From assembly GCF_000702445.1 (NCBI RefSeq), contig NZ_JNIF01000003.1, positions 1,674,001 to 1,738,000 on the forward strand: 64,000 nt of DNA. The letters are read 5' to 3'. Shown piece by piece: positions 35,777-43,782 of the stretch (the first letter of the stretch is position 1; every line of letters begins with the position of its first letter). The position numbers and the translations under genes are program-made. Source of the DNA: Bryobacter aggregatus MPL3. Lineage in GTDB: Bacteria; Acidobacteriota; Terriglobia; Bryobacterales; Bryobacteraceae. The notes beneath the pieces were generated by a model. That model did not search any database and had not been told where the DNA came from. It worked only from the letters and a program-made list of their open reading frames with translations.

Positions 35777-36439
35777 GTGCTAATCCTCGAAATCTCAGAT
35801 GTGAAGAAGCGTTATCTTGCACAGGGCCAGGAGGTGATGGCACTTGCTGGTGTCAGCTTGACCCTCGCTCCGGGAGAGTTTGTGTCACTTGTTGGACGCA
35901 GTGGCTGTGGCAAATCAACGCTCCTCCACCTGGCCGGGGCGATGGATTTCCCCAGCGAGGGTACGGTTTCGATCGATGGCCAGCAGACAACGAGTCTGGA
36001 TGATGCTGCACTTACCACGCTGCGGCGCCGGAAGGTCGGGTTTATCTTTCAAAATTTCCAACTACTTCCCACTCTGAGTGTCGTTGAGAACGTCGAACTG
36101 CCGCTGTTGCTGGCGGGCGAGCCACAGGAACGAACACGGAGTCTCGAAGCACTTGCCTGGGTAGAACTCAGTGACTATGGGAATCGTATGCCGCATCAGC
36201 TCTCTGGCGGGCAGATGCAGCGCGTCGCCATCGCCAGGGCGCTTGTGCACCGGCCTAAGCTTCTGCTTGCCGACGAACCGACGGGCAATCTCGACACCAC
36301 TACCGGTGACCGGATCCTCGACCTGCTCCGCCGTGCCGCAAAGGATTTCAATGCCGCCGTTCTTATGGCGACGCACTCGGTGGAGTCCGGCCGCGTTACG
36401 GACCGCACGATCGCCATGCTGGACGGCCGCATCCGATGA
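35777..36439 (+). CDS. ABC transporter ATP-binding protein (LolD/MacB-like, Att cluster)
   Basis: A 220-residue ATPase: Walker A GRSGCGKST (40-48), Q-loop VGFIFQNFQLLPTLSVVENV, signature LSGGQMQR and Walker B LLLADEPTGN. It belongs to the MacB/LolD group that powers FtsX-type permeases without transporting across the membrane. It starts at GTG and overlaps the permease as ATGA. With the next two genes it resembles the attE-attF/G-attH arrangement. Confidence 0.92.
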   Translation: MLILEISDVKKRYLAQGQEVMALAGVSLTLAPGEFVSLVGRSGCGKSTLLHLAGAMDFPSEGTVSIDGQQTTSLDDAALTTLRRRKVGFIFQNFQLLPTLSVVENVELPLLLAGEPQERTRSLEALAWVELSDYGNRMPHQLSGGQMQRVAIARALVHRPKLLLADEPTGNLDTTTGDRILDLLRRAAKDFNAAVLMATHSVESGRVTDRTIAMLDGRIR

Positions 36440-38922
36440 TGCGCCTGGTCCAGCGTCTGATTCTGCGTCCCCTTTGGGCCGAGCGTGGACGGAGCTCGGT
36501 CACGCTGATCTCGATCGCGCTTGGCGTTGCCGTGATCTTTGCCATGGATCTTGCGAGTGAAGCCGCCGCGGGTAGCTTTCGCTCTTCCATGGATGTGGTG
36601 AGCGGGCCGGATGACATCGAGATCCTTGCTACCGGAGGCTTGCCTGTGGAGTTGCTTGGTGATCTCAGCCAACTCCCGCTGCCGCTCCAGTTTGCGCCCC
36701 GCATCGAGGACTTTGCGATTGTCAACGGCAAGCGCAGCGTGCCGCTCCTTGGCGTCGACGTGTTTGCCAACGCGCTCCAGATGGACGGCGACCCGCCTGT
36801 TTCTGACCTGAAGAGCCACGGCATTTTTGTCAGCCCCAGTCTCGGCAAGCGAGGCGACCGCATCCAGCTCCAGATCAACGACAAGCCGCTGGAATACACG
36901 GTGGCCGCAGTCATCGACGCGAAGCAGTTGTCCGGGGACCTGATCGTGATGGACATCGAAGATGCCGAGGCCGTGACGAGTCGCATCGGCCGCATCGATC
37001 GCATCCTGGTGTCGTTGCCTGCGCAAGAGAAGGAGAACGTGGATGCGTGGGTGGAGCGCCTGCGCCCTTATCTGCCGCCCGGCGCCACAATCCGTCCCAT
37101 TGGTGCGCGAACGGAGGAGAACCGCAAAATGCTCTCCGCCTTCCGCTGGAATCTACGCGTACTGAGTTACATTGCGCTGATGGTGGGTGCTTTCCTGATC
37201 TACAACACGATCAGTGTTTCGGTGGTGCGGCGGCGGGCAGAGATCGGTATTGTCCGCGCCGTCGGGGGGACGCAGCGCTTGATGATCGTTGCCTTTCTGA
37301 TCGAGGCTGTCTTCTTTGGTGTGGTGGGTGGTGTGATCGGCCTGGTGCTTGGGCGCTTTCTTGCAGAAGGCGCAGTGCGGTTGGTCGGGCTGACCGTGCA
37401 GGCGCTCTATGTCTCCTCGACGGCATCGGCAATCCGTTTCGACTTTGCTTCCGCCGCCGTGGCTCTGGGCTCAGGGCTTGCTGTCTCTCTGCTGGCTGCG
37501 CTCGCTCCCGCCATCGAGGCCGGCCAAGTGCCACCAACTGACGCGATGGCTCGTGGACGCATTGATACGCAATTGCAAGAAGCTTCCACGCAGCATTTGT
37601 TCCTCGCTCTTGTGTTGGCCTTTGCTGCCTTGCTGCTGTCGCAACTGCCTCCGGTTGCAGGCAAGCCTTTCGGTGGCTATCTTGCGACTCTGGCCTTGGT
37701 CGCCTCCGCGAGTCTCTGTGCGCCAAGTCTCATCGAGTATGCAGGCAGGTGTCTTGCTCGTTTTGGCGGTGTGGAATCGCTCCTTGCGGGGCGGAGCCTC
37801 GCCGGCGCCTTGCGCCGCAGCAGTGTTCTGGTTGCGGCCTTGGCTAGCGCGATCGCAATGATGACCAGTGTCGGCATCATGGTCGGCAGCTTCCGCGAAA
37901 CGATGCTCACCTGGATTGATCGGCAGGTACAAGCGGACTTCTACTTACGGCCTGCGGGCCAGTCTGCCATGGATCGCCATCCCACGATCAGCGAAGACAT
38001 TGCACGCGAGATCGAAGCACTGCCCGGAGTGCTGGCTGTCGATCGCTTTCGTGCTTATGCCATCCGCTACAACGGGCTCCCGGTGACGCTTGCCGCTGGC
38101 GATGCGCAGGCGCAGATGCGCTATGGCCGCACTGCTCTGCAAAGCGGCGACACCCAAGACGCACTGCTCGGCATGCAGGCGGGCGAGGCTGTTATTGTCA
38201 GCGAGCCCTTCAGCGAAAAGCATCATGTGAAGGTGGGAGACCGCTTGTCGCTACCCATCGGCACGGCGCGCCCCAGCTTTCGTGTGGCAGGGATTTATCG
38301 CGATTACTCCAGCGAGAATGGCTACATCATCCTCGACCAGTCTGTACTGCGAAAGTATCTGCCGAATGAAGAAGCTTCCAACTTAGCCGTCTATGTTGCG
38401 CCCGATGCCGATCGCAAACAACTCCGCGCGGCGATTGAAGCCGCTTATGCGCCGCGAAGGATTGTTGTGTTCGAGAACAGCGCGCTGCGCCGCGAAGCGG
38501 TGCGGATCTTTGATCAGACCTTCGCCGTCACTTACGCGCTCGAAGCGGTTGCCATCTTCATCGCGGTGATGGGCGTGGCTGGCGCGATGCTCGCGCTCAT
38601 CATCGATCGCCGTCGCGAGATCGGGCTACTTCGCTTTCTCGGCGCGGACAAGACCCAGGTGCGCAAGATGATTCTCTTCGAGGCTGGCTACATCGGACTC
38701 TTCTCGCAAATCCTTGGCGTGGTCTCAGGCGGCCTGCTGAGTCTGGTGCTCATCTTCGTCATCAACAAACAGAGCTTCGGTTGGACCATTGAGTTCCATC
38801 TGCCTGTCGCGTCCTTGCTGAGTGCGCTCGCCTTCGTCTTTGTCGGCACCATAGTTGCAGGTCTCTACCCGGCGCGTGTCGCCACACGTCTGAATCCCAT
38901 TGAGGTGATGCACGAGCAATGA
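36436..38922 (+). CDS. FtsX-like ABC transporter permease, two FtsX domains
   Basis: An 828-residue permease with two FtsX/MacB core domains. An N-terminal helix (about 20-40) and a large periplasmic region precede the first FtsX core (about 235-370: LSYIALMVGAFLIYNTIS, RRRAEIGIVRAVGGT), followed by internal helices, a second periplasmic region (about 520-680) and the second core (DRRREIGLLRFLGADKTQVRKM). Such proteins extract lipids or lipoproteins from the inner membrane. It shares four bases with both neighbours. Confidence 0.9.
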   Translation: MMRLVQRLILRPLWAERGRSSVTLISIALGVAVIFAMDLASEAAAGSFRSSMDVVSGPDDIEILATGGLPVELLGDLSQLPLPLQFAPRIEDFAIVNGKRSVPLLGVDVFANALQMDGDPPVSDLKSHGIFVSPSLGKRGDRIQLQINDKPLEYTVAAVIDAKQLSGDLIVMDIEDAEAVTSRIGRIDRILVSLPAQEKENVDAWVERLRPYLPPGATIRPIGARTEENRKMLSAFRWNLRVLSYIALMVGAFLIYNTISVSVVRRRAEIGIVRAVGGTQRLMIVAFLIEAVFFGVVGGVIGLVLGRFLAEGAVRLVGLTVQALYVSSTASAIRFDFASAAVALGSGLAVSLLAALAPAIEAGQVPPTDAMARGRIDTQLQEASTQHLFLALVLAFAALLLSQLPPVAGKPFGGYLATLALVASASLCAPSLIEYAGRCLARFGGVESLLAGRSLAGALRRSSVLVAALASAIAMMTSVGIMVGSFRETMLTWIDRQVQADFYLRPAGQSAMDRHPTISEDIAREIEALPGVLAVDRFRAYAIRYNGLPVTLAAGDAQAQMRYGRTALQSGDTQDALLGMQAGEAVIVSEPFSEKHHVKVGDRLSLPIGTARPSFRVAGIYRDYSSENGYIILDQSVLRKYLPNEEASNLAVYVAPDADRKQLRAAIEAAYAPRRIVVFENSALRREAVRIFDQTFAVTYALEAVAIFIAVMGVAGAMLALIIDRRREIGLLRFLGADKTQVRKMILFEAGYIGLFSQILGVVSGGLLSLVLIFVINKQSFGWTIEFHLPVASLLSALAFVFVGTIVAGLYPARVATRLNPIEVMHEQ

Positions 38923-39959
38923 GCAATCCCCTTTCGCGTCGCGACTTCCTCGCTGCTGCCAGCTTCCTCAAAGCGCTGCCCGGCTATCGCTATGAGTTCC
39001 CTCGCGATCACTTCTCGCATCCGGGTTTTCAGACGGAGTGGTGGTATTACACGGGCAATCTAACCAGCACAGAAGGCCGACCCTTCGGCTTCGAGCTCAC
39101 CTTCTTCCGGCAAGCGCTGGAGCCCGATGTCGAGATCAAATCGGTATGGACCACGCGCGATGTCTGGATGGCGCACCTCGCGTTGACTGACATTGCGGGC
39201 AAGCAGTTCTTCCACGCAGAAAGACTCAATCGAAGCGGCCCGGGAATCGCTGGCGCAGACCTCAAAGCGCAACGCATCTGGAACGGCAACTGGTCCGTAC
39301 ATCTCACTGAGACTGTCCATGAGCTGAAGGCGATCGATGAACGTTTTCAGTTCAGCTTGCAGTTGAAGCCCGCCAAGCACTTCGTCATCCACGGAGAGAA
39401 TGGCGTCAGTCAGAAGGGTGGGGTCGCTGGCCAAGGCTCGCACTACATCAGCTTCCCGCGACTTGCTACCAGCGGCACATTGCAACTCGGCTCGCAGCAG
39501 TTCCGAGTGAGCGGCGATGCCTGGATGGATCACGAGTTCTTCTCAAGTCAACTCGACCCCGGGCTCATCGGCTGGGACTGGTTCTCGATCCAGTTCGATA
39601 ACAACACGGAGCTGATGCTCTTCCGTCTGCGACGTCGCGATGGAGGAGTCGATCGCTACTCTGCTGGCACCTTCATCGACGCGAATGGCAAGACGACATC
39701 TCTCGCAAGTTCCGATCTGCAACTCCAGCCGCTCCGCACTTGGAACACCTATCCAGTGGAGTGGCGCATCGCCGTGCCAAAGCTAGGTATCGACATCCAA
39801 GCGACCCCGCGCCTCGACGCGCAGGAGTTGGTCAGCAAGAGCAGCCTCACGCCCACCTATTGGGAGGGCGCGATGCAGTTCAGCGGTAGCCACAACGGCA
39901 AGGGTTATCTCGAGATGACCGGCTATCGCAAAGAGTTTCGCTTCCTGCCGACACCCTAA
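38919..39959 (+). CDS. AttH/CrtC-like lipocalin-fold secreted protein
   Basis: A 346-residue protein with a twin-arginine signal (LSRRDFLAAASF) and the family signature HPGFQTEWWYYTGNL, with DAWMDHEFFSSQLDP in the middle. CrtC members hydrate carotenoids; AttH members are lipocalin-like periplasmic proteins always found with an ABC ATPase and FtsX permease, which is the case here (ATGA overlap). A lipid-handling role is inferred from this context, not hydratase activity. Confidence 0.88.
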   Translation: MSNPLSRRDFLAAASFLKALPGYRYEFPRDHFSHPGFQTEWWYYTGNLTSTEGRPFGFELTFFRQALEPDVEIKSVWTTRDVWMAHLALTDIAGKQFFHAERLNRSGPGIAGADLKAQRIWNGNWSVHLTETVHELKAIDERFQFSLQLKPAKHFVIHGENGVSQKGGVAGQGSHYISFPRLATSGTLQLGSQQFRVSGDAWMDHEFFSSQLDPGLIGWDWFSIQFDNNTELMLFRLRRRDGGVDRYSAGTFIDANGKTTSLASSDLQLQPLRTWNTYPVEWRIAVPKLGIDIQATPRLDAQELVSKSSLTPTYWEGAMQFSGSHNGKGYLEMTGYRKEFRFLPTP

Positions 39960-40046
39960 ACGATTTATATATTGCTGAAACTGGTCAAGATTCTACGTAC
40001 AACGATTAGAGTTGATCTCAAGTGAAAGCCTCCCTGTATCCCCATT

Positions 40047-40928
40047 TTAGTGAATAATCTTCCCATGAGTTCCAAACGATTTCAGAGAGCCGTTCTGGAA
40101 GTCTCTATTTAGATTTGTGACTAGTTCAAGAGACTTAGGATGCCTCCAGGGAATTTGGGTGCAGAGCTGTAAGTATGTTCCTACTACTTCCCGATGATCT
40201 GCGTCTAGAAGTTTCTGAGCGAGAATGTAATTGGGCATAGTGTTAGTGATGGATCCATCACTCATGTTTCGGATGGATGATAAAAGCGCTTCGCCTGCTC
40301 CTTGCATGTCGTTATCTTTCAGGTCCAACAGCCCCAATATCGTATACGCTTGATGTACGTAAAGGTCTGAGGAGAGCGGAGACTTCTGATTCTTCTTTAG
40401 TTCAATAACTCGCAATGCATGTAGTCGGGCCTCTACCGGTTTGTTTGCCAGATATGCAGAACGTGCTGAAGATGCTTCTTCAAAAATCGAACTCGAAGTT
40501 GTAAAACTCTTTCGCTGAGAATCGTACATTGCTAGCGGTCCCGCCGCTTGTTGCATCCTCATGAGTGAAAGGCCCAGCGAAGAAGCTTTTTGCAGTGCAG
40601 TTGGATAGTCTTTCGCCATCATCGAAGTTCGCAATGAGGAAATAAGGATACTCAGCTCAGCATTGGAATTCGCGATGTCAGGTTTTCCGTAATGCGTGGA
40701 GGGAGAGCTATCTCGTGGCAGCTGTTTGGCTAGTTCGTGGTGGACTCGAATTGTTGATTGAGCCGCCGCGGCATAGTCGGAAAGCGCGACGGCAGAGCTG
40801 ATTCGGTCAATTATGGCAACCACTTGGCTGTCCTTCATCTGATTCTCGCCCTGTGCATAGGTGCTGGGCAAAAAGGTACCTGCGAGCAGCCACAGGAACA
40901 AAAATGGTGATCGAAATATTGGATTCAT
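40047..40928 (-). CDS. secreted helical-repeat protein of unknown function
   Basis: A 293-residue protein with a signal peptide ending AYAQ-like (LLAGTFLPSTYAQ). The rest is helical, with TPR-like pairs (DYPTALQKASSLGLSL, AYLANKPVEARLHALRV, AYTILGLLDLKDNDMQGAGE). The region is visibly AT-richer than its surroundings and codon choice is more relaxed, suggesting recent acquisition. GAGGAG eight bases before the ATG supports the start. It is 18 bp below a Cys/Tyr-rich secreted protein and likely cotranscribed. Confidence 0.7.
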   Translation of the reverse strand: MNPIFRSPFLFLWLLAGTFLPSTYAQGENQMKDSQVVAIIDRISSAVALSDYAAAAQSTIRVHHELAKQLPRDSSPSTHYGKPDIANSNAELSILISSLRTSMMAKDYPTALQKASSLGLSLMRMQQAAGPLAMYDSQRKSFTTSSSIFEEASSARSAYLANKPVEARLHALRVIELKKNQKSPLSSDLYVHQAYTILGLLDLKDNDMQGAGEALLSSIRNMSDGSITNTMPNYILAQKLLDADHREVVGTYLQLCTQIPWRHPKSLELVTNLNRDFQNGSLKSFGTHGKIIH

Positions 40929-40946
40929 AATTAACTCCTCAAAGGG

Positions 40947-41453
40947 CTAAAATAAAGAAGTTGGTGCTGATAAAGTTCTTCCGGAAGAATTGGCGAATGG
41001 CTGACATGGTGGAGAGGGCGAGCTGTCAGGTCGAAATAATATAAATGTCTTTCTAGCCGCCATGTTACATGCCGGCGGATTAGCGCAGCACGAAAGGCAG
41101 TTTTCTAGCATCTGATCTAGGTTTGACTTAGCAAAGAAATAGTCGTTCTCGCATTGCGTAAACCGAGCCAGTTCTTCGGATGCACAAAATGAATACCAAG
41201 CATACTGGTACTGATAGCAGAGTCCTTGGATATTAACATCAGTCAGCGAGCCACAGTACCAATAATAGTCCGCGGCGAGGTAGTAGCATTCTGATGCCCA
41301 CGCATTAGTAGAAGATTGGCATAAGTATCTGCCATACATCAAAGAGCTTAAATACGTGTTGTAATCTCGATTGCAGTCTCCTACGCATTGCGCCTTGAGA
41401 GTCGCACCGAATGTCATTATTCCCAAAAGGAGTATTACTCGGAAAGATAGCAT
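40947..41453 (-). CDS. Cys- and Tyr-rich secreted protein of unknown function
   Basis: A 168-residue protein with a signal peptide (MLSFRVILLLGIMTFGATLKAQ). The mature part has 13 cysteines, several spaced about 13-18 apart, a CLSCC pair plus PAC near residue 125, and clusters of tyrosine (SECYYLAADYYWYC, LCYQYQYAWYSFC). It could be a disulfide-rich secreted factor or metal/heme binder. The region is AT-rich. A near-consensus promoter lies directly before the start codon, close enough to give a leaderless message. No known family. Confidence 0.68.
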   Translation of the reverse strand: MLSFRVILLLGIMTFGATLKAQCVGDCNRDYNTYLSSLMYGRYLCQSSTNAWASECYYLAADYYWYCGSLTDVNIQGLCYQYQYAWYSFCASEELARFTQCENDYFFAKSNLDQMLENCLSCCANPPACNMAARKTFILFRPDSSPSPPCQPFANSSGRTLSAPTSLF

Positions 41454-41459
41454 ATAGGG

Positions 41460-41487
41460 ATGATATAGAATTGGTAGGGGATGTCAA
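41460..41487 (-). promoter_or_regulatory. sigma70-like promoter of the Cys-rich secreted protein operon
   Basis: On the minus strand TTGACA (41487-41482, perfect -35) is followed after 16 bases by TATCAT (41465-41460). The predicted first transcribed base falls at about 41453, the A of the start codon, so the mRNA may be leaderless. Confidence 0.6.
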
Positions 41488-41528
41488 GATACAATTAATA
41501 AAAATTTCGACTTGCGATCTGATGCATT

Positions 41529-42422
41529 TTACTTGTCCGTATGATAGTTCAGCTCGCCAGCCTCGATCGCAATCGGCAACCAGTTCTGCCGCACGGGCAA
41601 CGGGCAGGTAGCAAACGGCGTAAACGCACACGGCGGGTTATAAGCCTTATTGAAATCGAACTCGACGACATTACCCGGCTTCTGAATCCCGTACAAATAG
41701 CGCGCCGCCGGATAGGTCGTCTTGCCACTCGATCGATCCCGAAAGATCAGCCACAGCTCATTCGGCTCCTCGCCCTTCAACACCTGCGCCTTCAGTTGCT
41801 GTCCAGCCAACGCGAACGCAATCTCGCCCGGGCTCTCATGGTCTTCGATGACGCCATCGATGACAGTCGCCACCTTCAACTTCTTCGGCGTCGCATACGG
41901 CAGAAACTTCCCCGTGACCTTGTACTCTGCCTTCACCGGAAACCAACTGCGATGCGTAAACTCACGCCTATACTTGCTCGACTTGTCGCGGAGCCGAATC
42001 CCATACTTACCGCCCCGCTCGATCACCGTCAGACTCAGATCGCCAATGCTCGCGATGTCTGCCGTGCGACCGTTCCCATCGTCACCCAGCACACCCTTCG
42101 CAAACGGCTTCCCGTTCATCTGCAAACTGACGCCACGTTCGACGCTCAGCTGCACCTTCTTCCCATCGAAATGGAACACGCCAACCTTCTTCGGCGCTTT
42201 GCCCTCGGGAAGTACAACGTCACTCTCAGGAGCGCTCCCCACTGTGGCGTTCCCCGGCTTCAGCCAATAAAGACCAGCCACCGTCAGCCATCCGGTATCC
42301 GACTTCAGCGTCGTCTCGATCTTCTTCCGGTACTCGAGAATGCTCTTCTCATAGGCAGGGTCAGCGGCGGAAAGGCTCATACTCATTGCAATGGCAGGGA
42401 TCACCCAAGACTTGATCGGCAT
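41529..42422 (-). CDS. DUF1684 family secreted protein
   Basis: A 297-residue protein with a signal peptide (MPIKSWVIPAIAMSMSLSA). It matches the DUF1684 pattern throughout: DTGWLTVAGLYWLKPGNATVGS, LIFRDRSSGKTTYPAARYLY and the very typical NKAYNPPCAFTPFATCPLP followed by LPIAIEAGE. The family's reaction is unknown; the conserved Cys pair and Asn/Tyr block suggest an active site. It lies divergent from the SMP-30 gene, 44 bp apart. Confidence 0.87.
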   Translation of the reverse strand: MPIKSWVIPAIAMSMSLSAADPAYEKSILEYRKKIETTLKSDTGWLTVAGLYWLKPGNATVGSAPESDVVLPEGKAPKKVGVFHFDGKKVQLSVERGVSLQMNGKPFAKGVLGDDGNGRTADIASIGDLSLTVIERGGKYGIRLRDKSSKYRREFTHRSWFPVKAEYKVTGKFLPYATPKKLKVATVIDGVIEDHESPGEIAFALAGQQLKAQVLKGEEPNELWLIFRDRSSGKTTYPAARYLYGIQKPGNVVEFDFNKAYNPPCAFTPFATCPLPVRQNWLPIAIEAGELNYHTDK

Positions 42423-42466
42423 ACCGAAGATCTACTTTCTCATCGGTAAGATGTAGAATCAAGCGC

Positions 42467-43336
42467 ATGCGATTCGGCCTTTTGTGGATCGCCTGTGTGT
42501 TGTGTGCGCAGGACTATTCCGAAGTACAAGTAGAGAAAGCGACTGGTGGCCTGCGTTTTGCGGAAGGGCCGCTCTGGTCCAAAGAGAACAACGCTTTGCT
42601 CTTCTGCGATGCGGCCACTGGCACCATCCACGCCTTGCTTCCTGGGAATGGGCTGGCTAAGTTTCGGGAAGAGATGGGCGGGCCGACGGCCCTCGCCTTC
42701 GATCTCAACGGCAAACTGCTGATCGCGCAATCGAAACTACGCCGCATTGTGCGTACGAGTCTCTCGTCCAATCCTAAAATCGAAGTTCTTGCCGAACGTT
42801 TTGAAGGCAAGCGCCTCAATGGTCCAAACGACCTTGCGGTCCGCAAAGACGGACATATCTATTTCACAGATCCAGCCTACGGCTCGCAAATTGATGCGCG
42901 GGAGCTCGATTTTGACGGCATTTATCACCTGAGTCCGACGGGCGCGCTCAGCCTGATTGCAAAGCCCAAGGGGCGTCCGAACGGAATTACGCTATCCCCG
43001 AATGGCAAGATTCTCTATGTGGCGAACTCTGATGAGCGTAAGATCTACGCCTACGATCTGGACGGGCGTGGCAATGCGGCGAATGAGCGAGTCATTCTGG
43101 AGAAGCTTGATGGCGTACCCGGGGGGCTCCGCACCGATGAGAAAGGAAACCTTTACATTGCTGCGAATCATGTCCTTATCTACTCCCCGAATGGCAAATT
43201 GCTCCATACGCTGCACGTCAGCGACAAGCCATCGAATCTCGCCTTCGGCGAGGCCGACTTGATGACGCTGTTCATCACCGCAAAAACAAGTGTCTATCGT
43301 GTCAAACTGAAGGTTAAGGGAGCTGTCGCCGAATAA
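42467..43336 (+). CDS. secreted SMP-30/gluconolactonase-like protein
   Basis: A 289-residue six-bladed propeller enzyme with a short signal peptide (MRFGLLWIACVLCAQ). Family landmarks: ATGGLRFAEGPLW, the metal-binding NGPNDLAV, GHIYFTDPAYG, RPNGITLSPNGKILYVANSDE and LDGVPGGLRTDEKGN. These bind a divalent metal and hydrolyse sugar lactones such as gluconolactone. Export implies action in the periplasm. It ends just before the NUDIX gene. Confidence 0.9.
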   Translation: MRFGLLWIACVLCAQDYSEVQVEKATGGLRFAEGPLWSKENNALLFCDAATGTIHALLPGNGLAKFREEMGGPTALAFDLNGKLLIAQSKLRRIVRTSLSSNPKIEVLAERFEGKRLNGPNDLAVRKDGHIYFTDPAYGSQIDARELDFDGIYHLSPTGALSLIAKPKGRPNGITLSPNGKILYVANSDERKIYAYDLDGRGNAANERVILEKLDGVPGGLRTDEKGNLYIAANHVLIYSPNGKLLHTLHVSDKPSNLAFGEADLMTLFITAKTSVYRVKLKVKGAVAE

Positions 43337-43348
43337 CCCCGCAACTTG

Positions 43349-43782
43349 ATGTCCGGCGTTACCCGGCGAAACCTATCCTCGGTGTCGGCGCACTCATCTT
43401 CGATGAGGATCGCATTCTGCTCGTCCAACGCGGCAAAGAGCCTCTCAAGGGATGGTGGAGCCTGCCCGGTGGTGCTGTCGAAACCGGAGAGCGTCTGGAG
43501 GACGCGATGATCCGTGAAGTGCTGGAGGAGACGAACCTGATCGTTCGCATCGTCCGCTTCGGCGAGATCTTTGAGCGCATCATGCACGACTCCGCAGGCA
43601 ATGTCGAGTATCACTACGTCATGCTCGATTACATTTGCGAAGTGACAGGCGGAGTCCTCAAATCGGGAAGCGACTCGGCCGACGTACGTTGGTTTAGCCC
43701 GGAAGAATTGAATACGGTGTCCGTCACCTCGGGCACCCTGGAAGTAGTGGAGCGATGCCGAACTGGAGCGAAGAATTATTAG
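43349..43782 (+). CDS. NUDIX hydrolase with no canonical in-frame start
   Basis: The NUDIX box is intact: GGAVETGERLEDAMIREVLEET follows WWSLPGG, so it should cleave a nucleoside-diphosphate substrate such as ADP-ribose. Homologous sequence clearly begins before the only in-frame ATG (43507): RRYPAKPILGVGALIF and LLVQRG are read in the same frame from about 43348. That frame is open only from 43315 and holds no ATG, GTG or TTG before 43507. An ATG at 43349 is in another frame; one missing C at 43352-43354 would join it as M-S-R-R-Y-P. A real frameshift, a sequence error or a rare start are all possible. It overlaps mutS2 by 28 bp. Confidence 0.7.

Noticed and set aside
43507-43782. NUDIX gene starting at ATG 43507
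   Set aside because: That start falls inside the NUDIX box (after GERLEDA) and would remove the catalytic glycine and first glutamates.
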